Below are positions 1 through 9,176 of a stretch of 64,000 nt of DNA, piece after piece. The stretch spans positions 1,221,001 to 1,285,000 of the forward strand of contig NZ_CP004372.1 of NCBI RefSeq assembly GCF_000590925.1. The letters run 5' to 3'. The notes beneath the pieces were generated by a model. It did no database searches, was not told the DNA's origin, and worked only from the letters and a program-made list of their open reading frames with translations. This DNA comes from Roseibacterium elongatum DSM 19469 (GTDB lineage: Bacteria; Pseudomonadota; Alphaproteobacteria; Rhodobacterales; Rhodobacteraceae). The translations under genes were made by a program, and so were the position numbers. The first letter of the stretch is position 1. Each line of letters begins with the position of its first letter.

Positions 1-1962
1 GAGTTGACCCTTTTCCCGGTGCGCGATACGGCCGGCACCGTCCGCAACCTCGTGGCGACGCAGTCGGATGTCTCCGACCGGGTGGCGGCCGCGGCCGAGC
101 GCGACCAGGCCAACGACCGCATGCGGCGGGCCCTGGCGGCGACCGAGGATGCCTTTCTGCTGCTCGACCGGGACCAGCGCGTCGTCTTCGCCAACGATGC
201 GGTCGAGGGGCTGTTTCCGGCCGATGGGCTGCAATGGGCGCGCGGCACGCATTTTTCCCAGAACTGGGCCCGCTATCTCGAGGGGTGCCGCGACCTTCCG
301 GGCCGGGTCACCGCGCTGCTGCGCAACCCCGACATCCCGGCCTTGTCCCATCTGCCATCGGGCCGCGAGGTCGACCTTCCCGACGGCCGCAACGTGCTGA
401 TGCGGGCGGGGGTGCTGGATGATGGCGGCCTCGTGGTGTCCGCCACAGATATCACGGCGATGAAGTCGGCCGAGCGCCTCTTGTCGCAGCGTCTGGCCGC
501 CATCGAAGCGACATCGGACGGCATCGCGGTCACCGACGATGGGGGCCGCCTGATCTACCTGAATTCGTCCGCGTCATATCTGCTGGGGTTTGCCGAGGCG
601 CGCAGCGGCCTTGGCCAGCGCTGGCGGGACCGCTACGCCCCCGGACCCGAGCGCACAAGGCCGGGTGCGCCCTTTGCCACGACCCTCAGCCGTGCCAGTG
701 GCGAGACAGTGCAAACCCATGAAATCAGTGGCGCGCCTCTGGATGGCGGCGGATCGGTCATCGTGATCCGCGACATTACCGAGAACCTGGCCACGGCGGC
801 GCGGGAAGAGGACCTCATGGCCGAGCTTCTGCGGATGCAGCGGCAAGAGGCGATCGCGCAACTGACTGCCGGGGTCGCCCATGACTTCAACAACCTGCTC
901 TCGGCGATCAATGGCTCGGCCACCCTGATCGGCATGATCGACGACCTGCCTGCCGAGGTAAAACCGCATCTCGAGCGGATCGCCACCGCCGGTGCACAAT
1001 CGGCGAAGCTGGTTGCGCGGCTGCTGGATATCGGGGCCGGCTCCGAGACGACCGGGACGTTCGCGCTTTCCTCGATCCTCGCCGATCTGCCAAGCCTCGT
1101 GGCGCCCAGCCTGCCGGGGCGAATCGCCTTCGCGATCGAAGACGGAACACCGCCGGTCGCCTTGCGTGGAACGGCCAGCAGCCTGAGCCAGATCCTGATC
1201 AATCTGATCCTGAACGCGCGCGATGCCATCGGGGCGGCGGATGGCCGGATCGCGCTCTCGGTGACGCGGTTCGCGGCGACGCAGGCAAAGGATCTTGCCG
1301 TCGGCTCCCTTGACCCGGGCCGCACTTATGCGCGGCTGGCCGTGCAGGATACGGGCGCGGGCATGGATGCCGAAACGGCGAGCGATATCTTCCGGCCCTA
1401 CTTCACCACCAAGGGGCGGCAGGGTACGGGGTTGGGTCTGGCCACGGCGGCGATGCAGATCCGATCTGTCGGCGGTGCGCTCGGGGTTCAAACGGCACCG
1501 GGGGCGGGCACAAGATTGACGGTGTATTGGCCCATCGCCGAGCTGCGACCCCGGACCGAGGCGGCGACCTTGGCCGCGGATGACGATCTCACCGGTTTGA
1601 CGATCCTCGTGGTGGACGATGACCCCAATGTGGGCGCCGTCCTGGCCTCGTTTCTCGAGGCGCGGGGCGCCGAGGTGGCCGGATGCGAGGATCCGCGCGA
1701 TGCGCTGGCCGTAATAGAGGAAGACCCGGCCGCATGGTCCGCCCTGATCACCGATTACGACATGCCGGCCATGAGCGGCGGGGCCCTTGCGGCGGCGGCG
1801 ATAGCGGCGGCGCCCGACCTGCCCGTTTTCGTGGTGACCGCCTTGTCCAAACGCCTGTCCGACCCAAGGCTCATGGACGGCAAGGCGGCGGGGATCTTTG
1901 CCAAACCCATCGATCTCGAGGCGTTGGCGCAGGCCCTGGCCGCACAGGCCGTGAAGCGGTAA
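1..1962 (+). CDS. PAS-domain hybrid sensor histidine kinase, 5' end outside window
   Basis: C-terminal part of a hybrid two-component sensor kinase; the reading frame is open to base 1, so the start lies upstream. The visible part begins with the end of a PAS/PAC unit, followed by two further PAS-like segments (about residues 45-150 and 160-265). The dimerisation/phosphoacceptor helix has the H-box AHDFNN with His near residue 294. The HATPase domain shows an N-box (NLILNARDAIG), a G1 box (DTGAGMD) and a G2 box (GTGLGLA). A receiver domain follows from about residue 535, with the acidic pair in VVDDDP and the likely phosphorylated Asp in TDYDMP (about residue 585). No transmembrane segment is visible in this part. 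The signal sensed and the partner regulator are unknown; tRNA-Pro follows on the other strand. Confidence 0.9.
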   Translation, partial: ELTLFPVRDTAGTVRNLVATQSDVSDRVAAAAERDQANDRMRRALAATEDAFLLLDRDQRVVFANDAVEGLFPADGLQWARGTHFSQNWARYLEGCRDLPGRVTALLRNPDIPALSHLPSGREVDLPDGRNVLMRAGVLDDGGLVVSATDITAMKSAERLLSQRLAAIEATSDGIAVTDDGGRLIYLNSSASYLLGFAEARSGLGQRWRDRYAPGPERTRPGAPFATTLSRASGETVQTHEISGAPLDGGGSVIVIRDITENLATAAREEDLMAELLRMQRQEAIAQLTAGVAHDFNNLLSAINGSATLIGMIDDLPAEVKPHLERIATAGAQSAKLVARLLDIGAGSETTGTFALSSILADLPSLVAPSLPGRIAFAIEDGTPPVALRGTASSLSQILINLILNARDAIGAADGRIALSVTRFAATQAKDLAVGSLDPGRTYARLAVQDTGAGMDAETASDIFRPYFTTKGRQGTGLGLATAAMQIRSVGGALGVQTAPGAGTRLTVYWPIAELRPRTEAATLAADDDLTGLTILVVDDDPNVGAVLASFLEARGAEVAGCEDPRDALAVIEEDPAAWSALITDYDMPAMSGGALAAAAIAAAPDLPVFVVTALSKRLSDPRLMDGKAAGIFAKPIDLEALAQALAAQAVKR

Positions 1963-2039
1963 GGCGACTGCAAGCCGCTCCCACCGGACGGCGACACCGA
2001 CCGGACACCGGGCACCTTGCGCGCATCTTTTCGTTGAAA

Positions 2040-2116
2040 TGGTCGGAGTGAGAGGATTCGAACCTCCGACCCCTGCCTCCCGAAGACAGTGCTCTACCAG
2101 GCTGAGCTACACTCCG
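2040..2116 (-). tRNA. tRNA-Pro (anticodon CGG)
   Basis: On the minus strand the sequence folds into a full cloverleaf: 7-bp acceptor CGGAGTG/CACTCCG, D arm GCTC...GAGC, anticodon stem CTGTC/GGCAG with loop TTCGGGA (anticodon CGG at positions 34-36), and T arm GGAGG-TTCGAAT-CCTCT. The 3' CCA is encoded in the genome. It decodes the proline codon CCG, which is common in this GC-rich genome. The gene lies between the end of the histidine kinase and the EamA transporter. Confidence 0.97.
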
Positions 2117-2171
2117 ACCGTGCCGCGCGGGATAGCGCTGTGCGTGTCCCTTTGCAAGAGGCTTCGCACGT

Positions 2172-3143
2172 CTAATCCTTGCGGTCGTCGTCGTCCTTGT
2201 TCCGGCGCAGGAAGGGCGAGATCCTGGGCGCGCCCGGCATACCGGGGCGCATGCGGGTGCGCAGCACCGGTGTGGTCGAGGACGCGCGGCGCCGATCCTC
2301 GCGCAGCACGATATAAAGGCCCGATGCGATGATGATCGCCACCCCGATGACGGTGGCGCCGTCCAGCCCCTCGTCGAACAGCAGAACGCCAAACAGCGTC
2401 GCCCACAGGATCTGGGAATACTGCATCGGGGCGACCATCACCGCCGGGGCAAGGCGATAGGCAAAGATCAGGCAACTGCTGCCGATAAGCGCGAAGGCCG
2501 CCATCACGGCAATCCCGGCCACATCCTGCCCCTGCATCGGCTCATAAACAAAGGGCAGCGCCGCCCCCATCAACAGGAAATTGGCGATCATCGGGTACAG
2601 GATCAGCACCACCGGGCGTTCGTCGCGTCCGATCTTGCGCACCACCACCGAGGCAAAGGCCCCGGTACAGGCCGCCAAAAGCCCGGCGGCATGGCCCAGG
2701 GTCAACTCGGTCTGGCCTGGTTGCAGGACCACGATGACACCGGCCAGCCCAACGACCACGGCTGCGCCGCGACGCAGGCCCACCCGTTCGCCCAGCAAGG
2801 GGATGGCCATGATCGTGATCAGCAGCGGCGAGGCAAACAGGATCGCATAGACCTGCGCCAGCGGCAGGACCGAAAAGGCGTAAAAGGCACAGGATCCGGT
2901 CACGACAGCGGCAAGGGTACGGGCCCCCGCCCATAAAGGGTGTTTGGGGATCAGGTTGGCCTCGGCCCGGTCCCTGAGCAACATGAGCGTGACCAGCGGA
3001 AACCCGAACAGTACGCTGAAGAACACGATCTGGAACGGGGAATAGGTACCCCCGAGGTATTTCACGACCACGTCATGGGTCGAGAACACCCCGAAGGCGA
3101 CCAGCGCCAGCAAAACACCCTTGAGATTGCTATTGTCGGACAT
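2172..3143 (-). CDS. EamA/DMT-family transporter
   Basis: Inner-membrane permease of the drug/metabolite transporter superfamily, about 323 residues with roughly ten hydrophobic segments and the internal EamA duplication. The first repeat starts near KGVLLALVAFGVFSTHDV and the second near LLAACTGAFASVVVRKIG. A charged C-terminal tail of about 35 residues rich in Arg and Asp (ends RRNKDDDDRKD) follows the last segment. Start ATG at 3143. Substrate cannot be told from sequence; relatives export amino acids, metabolites or drugs. It is separated from leuB by a hairpin. Confidence 0.85.
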   Translation of the reverse strand: MSDNSNLKGVLLALVAFGVFSTHDVVVKYLGGTYSPFQIVFFSVLFGFPLVTLMLLRDRAEANLIPKHPLWAGARTLAAVVTGSCAFYAFSVLPLAQVYAILFASPLLITIMAIPLLGERVGLRRGAAVVVGLAGVIVVLQPGQTELTLGHAAGLLAACTGAFASVVVRKIGRDERPVVLILYPMIANFLLMGAALPFVYEPMQGQDVAGIAVMAAFALIGSSCLIFAYRLAPAVMVAPMQYSQILWATLFGVLLFDEGLDGATVIGVAIIIASGLYIVLREDRRRASSTTPVLRTRMRPGMPGAPRISPFLRRNKDDDDRKD

Positions 3144-3163
3144 GGCCGCCCGAGCCTTGCGCA

Positions 3164-3193
3164 GACGGGAAGGGGCGTAAACCCCTCCCCGTC
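3164..3193 (-). terminator. Hairpin downstream of leuB
   Basis: On the minus strand GACGGGGAGGGG and CCCCTTCCCGTC form a 12-bp stem (one G-U pair) around a TTTACG loop, directly after the leuB stop. There is no clear T-tract, so it may act as a transcript stabiliser or a weak terminator. Confidence 0.5.
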
Positions 3194-3200
3194 GAGGCGA

Positions 3201-4301
3201 TCAGCTAGCTGCCAGTTTCGCGACGATCGCGTCGCCCATTTCTGCGGTGCTGACCGGGGTGGTGCCCTCTTCGCCCAAAAGGTCGGCGGTGCGCAAACCG
3301 TCGGCCAGCACGGCCTCGACCGCCTTTTCCAGCTTGTCGGCCTCGGCCCCGAGGTCGAAGGAATAGCGCAGCGCCATCGCGAAGCTGAGGATACAGGCGA
3401 TCGGGTTGGCCTTGCCCTGACCGGCGATATCGGGGGCCGAGCCATGGACGGGTTCATACAACGCCTTGGGTCGGCCATTGGCCATCGGCGCGCCAAGGCT
3501 GGCCGAGGGCAGCATGCCCAAGCTGCCGGTCAGCATCGCGGCGAGGTCCGACAGAAGATCGCCGAACAGGTTGTCGGTGACGATCACATCGAACTGCTTG
3601 GGCCAACGGGTCAGCTGCATGGCGCCGGCATCGGCATACATGTGCGACAGCTCGACATCGGGGTATTCGGCGTCATGCACCTCCTGCACCACGTCGCGCC
3701 AAAGGATGCCCGATTCCATGACGTTGGCCTTTTCCATCGAGCAGACCTTGCCAGCACGCTTGTGCGCCAGTTCGAACGCCGAGCGCGCGACGCGGGCGAT
3801 CTCGCTTTCCGTGTAGCGCTGCGTGTTGATGCCGACGCGCTCGTTGCCTTCCTTGTGGATGCCCCGCGGCTCGCCGAAATAGACGCCCGAGGTCAGCTCG
3901 CGCACGATCATGATGTCGAGGCCGGCGACCACGTCCTTTTTCAGGCTGCTGAAATCGGCCAGCGCATCGAAACACTGGGCCGGGCGCAGGTTGGCATAAA
4001 GGTCCATTTCCTTGCGCAGGCGAAGCAACCCGCGCTCGGGCTTTACGCTGAAATCCAGCGCATCGTATTTCGGGCCGCCGACAGCACCCAGCAGAACGGC
4101 GTCGACCTCTTGCGCCTTTGCCATCGTGTCGTCGTGCAGCGGTGTGCCATGCGCGTCATAGGCGGCGCCCCCCACCAGGTCCTCGCTGACCTCGAACGCG
4201 AGGCCCTGTGTACCGAACCAGTCGATGATCTTGCGCACCTCGGCCATCACTTCGGGGCCGATTCCATCGCCGGGCAGGATCAGAAGAGAGCGGGTGGTCA
4301 T
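3201..4301 (-). CDS. leuB: 3-isopropylmalate dehydrogenase
   Basis: Catalyses NAD-dependent oxidative decarboxylation of 3-isopropylmalate in leucine biosynthesis (cytosol). The 366-residue protein starts [18 protein letters not shown], the standard N-terminus with the GDGIGPE nucleotide/substrate loop. It has the family's [15 protein letters not shown] substrate-binding stretch, the [15 protein letters not shown] segment, the Asp-rich metal/cofactor region ([27 protein letters not shown]) and the NAD-binding [12 protein letters not shown] loop. The ATG at 4301 is chosen because upstream in-frame codons do not resemble the family. leuD and leuC lie separately at 6.5 kb and 11.2 kb, so the pathway is not a single operon here. 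Confidence 0.97.
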   Translation of the reverse strand: MTTRSLLILPGDGIGPEVMAEVRKIIDWFGTQGLAFEVSEDLVGGAAYDAHGTPLHDDTMAKAQEVDAVLLGAVGGPKYDALDFSVKPERGLLRLRKEMDLYANLRPAQCFDALADFSSLKKDVVAGLDIMIVRELTSGVYFGEPRGIHKEGNERVGINTQRYTESEIARVARSAFELAHKRAGKVCSMEKANVMESGILWRDVVQEVHDAEYPDVELSHMYADAGAMQLTRWPKQFDVIVTDNLFGDLLSDLAAMLTGSLGMLPSASLGAPMANGRPKALYEPVHGSAPDIAGQGKANPIACILSFAMALRYSFDLGAEADKLEKAVEAVLADGLRTADLLGEEGTTPVSTAEMGDAIVAKLAAS

Positions 4302-4390
4302 ATCGGGGTACCCCTTGTTCAAATCGCGTTGAGGTCGCGTAGCTTGCCGCGCGGAAAGGGTCAAGAAAGGCGCCCGCTCGGCATGCGGTC

Positions 4391-5548
4391 TCAAAGGTCG
4401 AGGTCGAGGACCACCAGACGATGATCCGAGGCGGCCTCGACCACTGCGATCGTAAGCCCCTCTTGCCCCGCCACGGGCCAGAGCACCTCACCATGCAGGA
4501 CGGTGATCTCTGCGGCGGGAAGGATATAATCGACCCGCAGATCGCCCGGGGTCGGCTCGGGCCAATCCACGGTCCGAAGGCCGCCGTCGGGGCGTTGCGG
4601 CCGCGGGTCCTGCAAGGCGGGGTGGTCCAGAAGGGCGCGTATGGCGTCGCGGCGCCCCTCGCCACGGTCGGGATCGACATTGAACGTGCCCGCCAGGGCG
4701 AAGCGCGATGCGGCAAAGGGCTGCCCGTCCGGTGACCAGCCATCCAGATACATGCGCCAGAACCGCAGTTCGGCGGCGTTGCGCAGGCCGTTGCGATCCT
4801 CGGGGCCGTCGAAAACAGGGGCCGATGCGTGGCTGGCCAGAAGGTGAAAGGGCCCGTCCGGCAGGATCAACTCGACATCCCAGGCCGCGACCGAATGCAG
4901 CCGCAGATCCGGCAGCGCCGCAGCCGGCGTGACCGTCGCGGCGATACTGCCCGGCAGCGCGGCCCATGGCAGTGCGCTGAAATCCCGAACCGTTCCGATC
5001 GGCAGCCGCGACAGGATCGCCATGCCCCCCTGGCCGGTGAAATACCCGTAGCCATGCGCGTCCCGCGGCCCGTCGCGACGCCCGTCGCCGTCAAGGTCAT
5101 GGCCCGAGGGCCGGCCGGCATTGCCCGGAAATGTCACGCGGTAAGGATAGGCCATGCCCTCGGCGTCGAGCGCCTGGGCCAGCGCCTCGACGGTGGCGCC
5201 GCCGGCATCCGTGTCGAGCCCCTGCAACAGCAGTACATCGGCACCCGCGGCGCGAATGACCGCCAAAACCGCCAGAACCTGAGGGTCCTCCCCCGAGAGG
5301 ATGTCGCGCAGCAACAGGCCGGGTCCGCGCCGCGTCAGGTCTGTGTGGAACTGCGCAAGGCGCAGCGTCTGTGCCGCTGCGATGGCAGGCAGCAGCGCGC
5401 AGACAAACCCTAGCGCGACAGCGCCATATCCGAGGGTGCGTCGCTTGCGACCGAGGCCGTCAGTTGGGCGCGCTTGCGCATGATCATGTCGGCGATGCGC
5501 CCCATCGCCAGCCCGCGCATGAGAAAGCTGAGCGGAATGAACGTCCAT
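4391..5548 (-). CDS. Secreted endonuclease/exonuclease/phosphatase-family protein (start uncertain)
   Basis: The mature part resembles the EEP superfamily (DNase I-like metal-dependent phosphoesterases): core [11 protein letters not shown], then [32 protein letters not shown], the central [29 protein letters not shown] and the C-terminal [12 protein letters not shown], which carries the typical SDH. A signal peptide ([18 protein letters not shown]) suggests export. Several catalytic positions differ from canonical DNase I (FHTD for FNxx, GTFNVDP for GDFNxxP), so the activity is uncertain. The start is a problem: no ATG, GTG or TTG lies in frame directly ahead of the signal peptide. The nearest in-frame ATG (5548) would add about 40 residues inside the upstream membrane-protein gene, overlapping it by 139 bases. 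Confidence 0.7.
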   Translation of the reverse strand: MDVHSAQLSHARAGDGAHRRHDHAQARPTDGLGRKRRTLGYGAVALGFVCALLPAIAAAQTLRLAQFHTDLTRRGPGLLLRDILSGEDPQVLAVLAVIRAAGADVLLLQGLDTDAGGATVEALAQALDAEGMAYPYRVTFPGNAGRPSGHDLDGDGRRDGPRDAHGYGYFTGQGGMAILSRLPIGTVRDFSALPWAALPGSIAATVTPAAALPDLRLHSVAAWDVELILPDGPFHLLASHASAPVFDGPEDRNGLRNAAELRFWRMYLDGWSPDGQPFAASRFALAGTFNVDPDRGEGRRDAIRALLDHPALQDPRPQRPDGGLRTVDWPEPTPGDLRVDYILPAAEITVLHGEVLWPVAGQEGLTIAVVEAASDHRLVVLDLDL

Positions 5549-6261
5549 AATGTCAGACCCCAGACCATGCTGTGCGGCGACGACCAAACGAACGCCCCGG
5601 CCTGTTCGGCCGCGACCACGGCCACGACAGGGACCAGAAATGGCGTGCAAAGACCTAAGATAACGTTAACGCGTCCGTCCCGGCGCAACCGTTTGATCAC
5701 GTCGCCGCCGGCGGTGGGGTCGAATGTGGGCAGGTTGACCCAGACATTGAACGCAAAGCCGCGGGCCGGCCAGCTATGGAACCGTACCAGCATCGCGAAC
5801 GCGACGATCGCGGTCAGAGAGATCAACAGCGACAGCCCGGCCATCGCCCGGATCTTGATCAACAGGATCGGCGACAGGCCGTCGGGCAGATGGCTCATGA
5901 CCAGATGGATCGGCCCGTACCGGAACCCCGCAAGATCGGCGACAAACAGGCCAAGCGCCGTGGCGACGCTGGCCAGGTTCGACTCGCCCGGCTGTGTCTT
6001 GAGCACGAGGCTGAGAAAGAACAAGAGCAGGAACAGGGCCAGAATGCGCACCCGGTTGAAAGGCGGCGCGTCGCGAAACTCGACCAGGCCGGGAAAGGTC
6101 GTGGCGTATTCGAACGCGATGAATGCACCCAGGATGAGGCCAACCAGCATCACGACCTGTGCCGCCTCGGGTGTGGACCCGGGGATCAAAAGGGACGGGG
6201 TCGCGATCACGACAAGCGTGATGAACCCCCTCAGCACAGCACCTGCCAGCTGGGAAAACAC
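5410..6261 (-). CDS. Hypothetical multi-pass membrane protein
   Basis: About 283 residues with roughly six or seven hydrophobic segments; examples are LRGFITLVVIATPSLLIPG near the N-terminus, VVMLVGLILGAFIAFEYA, ILALFLLLFFLSLVL, AMAGLSLLISLTAIVAFAML and FLVPVVAVVAAEQAGAF. The GTG at 6261 (MFSQLAGAVLRGF) is chosen because the open frame upstream carries low-complexity, non-family sequence. I do not recognise a characterised family. The C-terminal codons overlap the start region of the downstream exonuclease-like gene, suggesting co-transcription. Confidence 0.65.
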   Translation of the reverse strand: MFSQLAGAVLRGFITLVVIATPSLLIPGSTPEAAQVVMLVGLILGAFIAFEYATTFPGLVEFRDAPPFNRVRILALFLLLFFLSLVLKTQPGESNLASVATALGLFVADLAGFRYGPIHLVMSHLPDGLSPILLIKIRAMAGLSLLISLTAIVAFAMLVRFHSWPARGFAFNVWVNLPTFDPTAGGDVIKRLRRDGRVNVILGLCTPFLVPVVAVVAAEQAGAFVWSSPHSMVWGLTLWTFIPLSFLMRGLAMGRIADMIMRKRAQLTASVASDAPSDMALSR

Positions 6262-6336
6262 TGTTTCTACCTCAATACCAAGAGCCGGTTTCTCCGACTT
6301 TTTGCATTTGAATGGGTCGCGCCTGTGACCTGCTCC

Positions 6337-6359
6337 GTCCAATTTTGGGAAAATTGGAC
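6337..6359. promoter_or_regulatory. Perfect 10-bp-arm inverted repeat, possible operator
   Basis: GTCCAATTTT-GGG-AAAATTGGAC is a perfect inverted repeat with a 3-bp centre in the AT-rich gap upstream of the membrane-protein gene (start 6261). Location and symmetry suit a dimeric repressor site. A second, shorter repeat (GGTTTT...AAAACC, 6411-6429) lies nearby. Confidence 0.45.
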
Positions 6360-6442
6360 AAAACTCCGGAACGCGTGCCCGAATTTTGCCACAAAACTGC
6401 CCAGATTGGCGGTTTTTGGCAAGAAAACCTTTTCCATCAATG

Positions 6443-6469
6443 ACAAACGCCCCGCACAATGGCGGGGCG
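6443..6469 (-). terminator. Rho-independent terminator of leuD
   Basis: On the minus strand CGCCCCGC-CATTGT-GCGGGGCG is followed by TTTGT, about 40 bases after the leuD stop codon. Confidence 0.75.
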
Positions 6470-6507
6470 GGTGTGCCCGAAATGCATCAGTGATCGGTGT
6501 CTGGGGC

Positions 6508-7113
6508 CTAGACCCAGGGGCGCTCCTGCGCGGATTTGGTCTCGAACGCCTCGATGGCGGGGGCTTTTTCCAGGCTGAGGCCGATATCGTCCAGCCCGTT
6601 GAGCAGGCAGTGCTTTCGGAAGGGATCGACATCGAAGCTGATCGAGCCGCCATCGGGGCCGGTGATGGTCTGGTTTTCCAGATCCACGGTGATGACCGCA
6701 TTGGCCCCCCGCTCGGCGTCGTCCATCAGCTTGTCGACCTCCTCCTGCGGCAGGGCAATCGGCAGGATGCCGTTCTTGAAGCAGTTGTTGAAGAAGATAT
6801 CCGCAAAACTGGGCGCGATCACGCAGCGGATGCCGAAATCGAGCAGCGCCCAAGGCGCATGTTCCCGCGACGATCCGCAGCCGAAATTGTCGCCCGCGAC
6901 CAGGATCTGCGCGTCGCGATAGGCGGGCTTGTTCAGCACGAAATCGGGGATCTCGTTGCCGTCATCGTCGTAGCGCATTTCGTCGAACAGGTTCACGCCA
7001 AGGCCCGAGCGTTTGATCGTTTTCAGAAACTGCTTGGGGATGATCATGTCGGTGTCGACATTGATCAGCGGCAGCGGTGCGGCGATTCCGGTCAGCTTGG
7101 TGAACTTGTCCAT
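6508..7113 (-). CDS. leuD: 3-isopropylmalate dehydratase small subunit
   Basis: Small subunit of isopropylmalate isomerase; with LeuC it converts 2- to 3-isopropylmalate. The 201-residue protein has the family hallmarks: [31 protein letters not shown] at the start (metal/substrate loop NVDTDMIIP), the swivelling-domain signature [20 protein letters not shown] near residues 68-88, and [26 protein letters not shown] 7113 is preceded by an AGGAGAG-like ribosome binding site. It stands alone with its own terminator at 6443-6469. Confidence 0.97.
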   Translation of the reverse strand: MDKFTKLTGIAAPLPLINVDTDMIIPKQFLKTIKRSGLGVNLFDEMRYDDDGNEIPDFVLNKPAYRDAQILVAGDNFGCGSSREHAPWALLDFGIRCVIAPSFADIFFNNCFKNGILPIALPQEEVDKLMDDAERGANAVITVDLENQTITGPDGGSISFDVDPFRKHCLLNGLDDIGLSLEKAPAIEAFETKSAQERPWV

Positions 7114-7182
7114 CGGGCTCTCCTCTCGGTCGGGTGTGTCGATAGCCTGCGCGGGGCGCATCGGCAAGGGATCGCGGCCGAC

Positions 7183-7980
7183 TCAGGGCACTTCGAAGGT
7201 CAGGCTGGCCCAAAGGGTGCGCCACTCGGCGCCAGCGGCGGGGTCCATCGGTTCGATCGCGACCGAGTCCACCAAATATTGGTGCCCGGACTCGACGGGC
7301 AAGATGGCGATCCCATCGGCATCCGTGCGATGCAGGGTGATGTCGATCGCACCATCCGGCGCCTCGCGGAACAATTCGATCTGCGCATCGGCACGCACCA
7401 CGCCATCGAGCCAGAGTTGCACCGGCATCCCCGCGCTCAGGTCGTCCGTATAGGGATTGGCAAGCGCGACCAGTTCCGTCCGCATCCCCATGACGCGATC
7501 CGCGCCCGTGCCATTGCCCACCGCGATCAGCGATTTCGCGAAGCGTAAGTAATGTTCCTGCACGTCGATCCGGTCGAGCCCGCGCGCGGCCTGCATTGCG
7601 GCCGCATCTCCGAGGTCCTTTTGGTCCACAAAGCGGACGAACTGTTCCCATGTTCCCCAGGTCAGGTCGAAGGCCGTCGTCTCGTAGACCAGAATGGCCA
7701 GGCCCTCGGGCATCTCGTCGATGGAAAACGCGGGCATGTCGCCGATGCGTGCATCGACCGGCAGCGGCACACCCCCGCTCACCACGTCAATCCGCACGGT
7801 TCGGCGCGGTATATAGGCCTGGGGCACGCCGCGAAACTCGGTTCCGACGCGCAATTGGGCCGCGGCGGTGCCGCCCGGCGCGACGCGATAGGATGCCGGG
7901 TCGATCCACAATTCATGGGCCGCGACCTTGTCGCCGAGCGAAATCGCGGCAAGTGTGGCGGCGCACAGGCAACGCAGCAT
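7183..7980 (-). CDS. DUF4198 (NikM-like) periplasmic protein
   Basis: A 265-residue exported protein with a signal peptide (MLRCLCAATLAAISLGDKVAA) followed at once by HELWIDP, the usual opening of DUF4198. The C-terminal part (GMPVQLWLDGVVRADAQIELFR, TDADGIAILPVESGHQYLVDS) fits the beta-sandwich of this family. DUF4198 proteins are often linked to nickel or cobalt uptake. ATG 7980 has the ribosome binding site AAAGGAC. It is divergent from the HupE/UreJ-like gene with only 16 bases between start codons, which supports a shared metal-related role; that is inferred from context. Confidence 0.8.
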   Translation of the reverse strand: MLRCLCAATLAAISLGDKVAAHELWIDPASYRVAPGGTAAAQLRVGTEFRGVPQAYIPRRTVRIDVVSGGVPLPVDARIGDMPAFSIDEMPEGLAILVYETTAFDLTWGTWEQFVRFVDQKDLGDAAAMQAARGLDRIDVQEHYLRFAKSLIAVGNGTGADRVMGMRTELVALANPYTDDLSAGMPVQLWLDGVVRADAQIELFREAPDGAIDITLHRTDADGIAILPVESGHQYLVDSVAIEPMDPAAGAEWRTLWASLTFEVP

Positions 7981-7996
7981 CGGAACGTCCTTTCTC

Positions 7997-9124
7997 ATGT
8001 CGGCTCTGACCATCACCCGCCGCGTGCTGCTGTCAATGGTTCTGGTCTTCACGGTTCTTCCAGCAGCAGCGCACGAAATCCGCCCCACCATCGCGGATGT
8101 CGAGGTGGGCGGCGACCGGGTCACCATGATGCTGACCGTGACGCTGGAGAGCCTGATCGCAGGGATCGACCTGTCCGAGGTCGAGAACACCAACAATGCC
8201 CCCGAGGCCGCGATCTATGACCGCTTGCGCGCGCTTGGCCCCGTACCGCTCGAGGCGGCGCTGCGCAACGCCTGGCCGCGTATCCGGCAGGGTTTCCTGA
8301 TCGAGGTTGCGGGCGAACGGCTGCCCCCCGAGATCGTATCGGTCGCCATCCCGGCCGTGGGCAATCTCGATCTGCCGCGCGACTCGATCCTGACGGTGGG
8401 CGCCGATCTGCCGCCGGGCGATGCCGGTGTCCGCCTCGGCCTCGCGCCGCGGTTCGGCACCTTCATTCCGCGGCAGATCGGCGCCGGCGAGGATGCCTAT
8501 GAGGGGTTTCTCGATGGCGGCGCGCTGACCCCCGAGATCTCGCGCGCCCAGGTGTTGACCGAAGGGGCCGGGGCGCTTTTCCTGCGCTATGTCGGCGCCG
8601 GGTTCGAACACATCGTCCCGCTGGGAATGGATCACATCCTGTTCGTGCTGGGCCTGTTCTTTTTCGCGACGCAGCTCGGCCCCCTGTTGTGGCAAGTCAC
8701 CGCCTTCACGGTCGCGCACACCATCACGCTCGCCTTGGCGGCGACCGGGGTCGTGACCGTCCCCGCCAGCATCGTCGAGCCCTTGATCGCGGCGACAATC
8801 GTTTTCGTCGGCATCGAAAACACGCTCGGTTTTGGCACGGTCAAGGGGCGCACGGCGCTGGTCTTTGTCTTCGGCCTGCTTCACGGACTGGGCTTTGCCA
8901 GTGTCCTGGGCGACTACGGCATCGCCTCGGGGCGGTTCCTCTACGCGTTGGTCGGGTTCAATATCGGGGTCGAATTCGGGCAACTCGCCGTCATCCTGAT
9001 CGCGTTCTCGCTGGTGGGCTGGTTCATGTCGCGGGCGTGGTATCGCAAGGCCATCGCCATCCCGGCCTCGCTGGTGATCGCGTGCATCGGCGCCTGGTGG
9101 GTGGTCGAGCGCACGATCCTCTGA
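7997..9124 (+). CDS. HupE/UreJ-family membrane protein
   Basis: A 375-residue protein: signal peptide (SMVLVFTVLPAAAHEIRP), an extracytoplasmic domain to about residue 200, then the HupE/UreJ-type membrane domain. That domain carries the characteristic HIVPLGMDHILFVLGLFFFA, FTVAHTITLALAA, IVFVGIENTL and LLHGLGFASVLG motifs with conserved His residues, and about seven hydrophobic segments. HupE/UreJ proteins facilitate nickel uptake for hydrogenase or urease; this longer subfamily with an N-terminal domain is less well characterised. No hydrogenase or urease genes are in the window. Start ATG 7997 fits the signal peptide but lacks a strong Shine-Dalgarno; ATG 8033 is an alternative. Confidence 0.85.
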   Translation: MSALTITRRVLLSMVLVFTVLPAAAHEIRPTIADVEVGGDRVTMMLTVTLESLIAGIDLSEVENTNNAPEAAIYDRLRALGPVPLEAALRNAWPRIRQGFLIEVAGERLPPEIVSVAIPAVGNLDLPRDSILTVGADLPPGDAGVRLGLAPRFGTFIPRQIGAGEDAYEGFLDGGALTPEISRAQVLTEGAGALFLRYVGAGFEHIVPLGMDHILFVLGLFFFATQLGPLLWQVTAFTVAHTITLALAATGVVTVPASIVEPLIAATIVFVGIENTLGFGTVKGRTALVFVFGLLHGLGFASVLGDYGIASGRFLYALVGFNIGVEFGQLAVILIAFSLVGWFMSRAWYRKAIAIPASLVIACIGAWWVVERTIL

Positions 9125-9176
9125 CGGGCCTCTGACGGGCCTTTCGCCTGCCCTGCGAGAGGCGTAAGGCAAACAC

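Noticed and set aside
5776..7548. 590-codon plus-strand frame across membrane protein, leuD and DUF4198 genes
   Set aside because: Antisense to three supported genes; Gln/Arg/Asp/His-rich translation without motifs.
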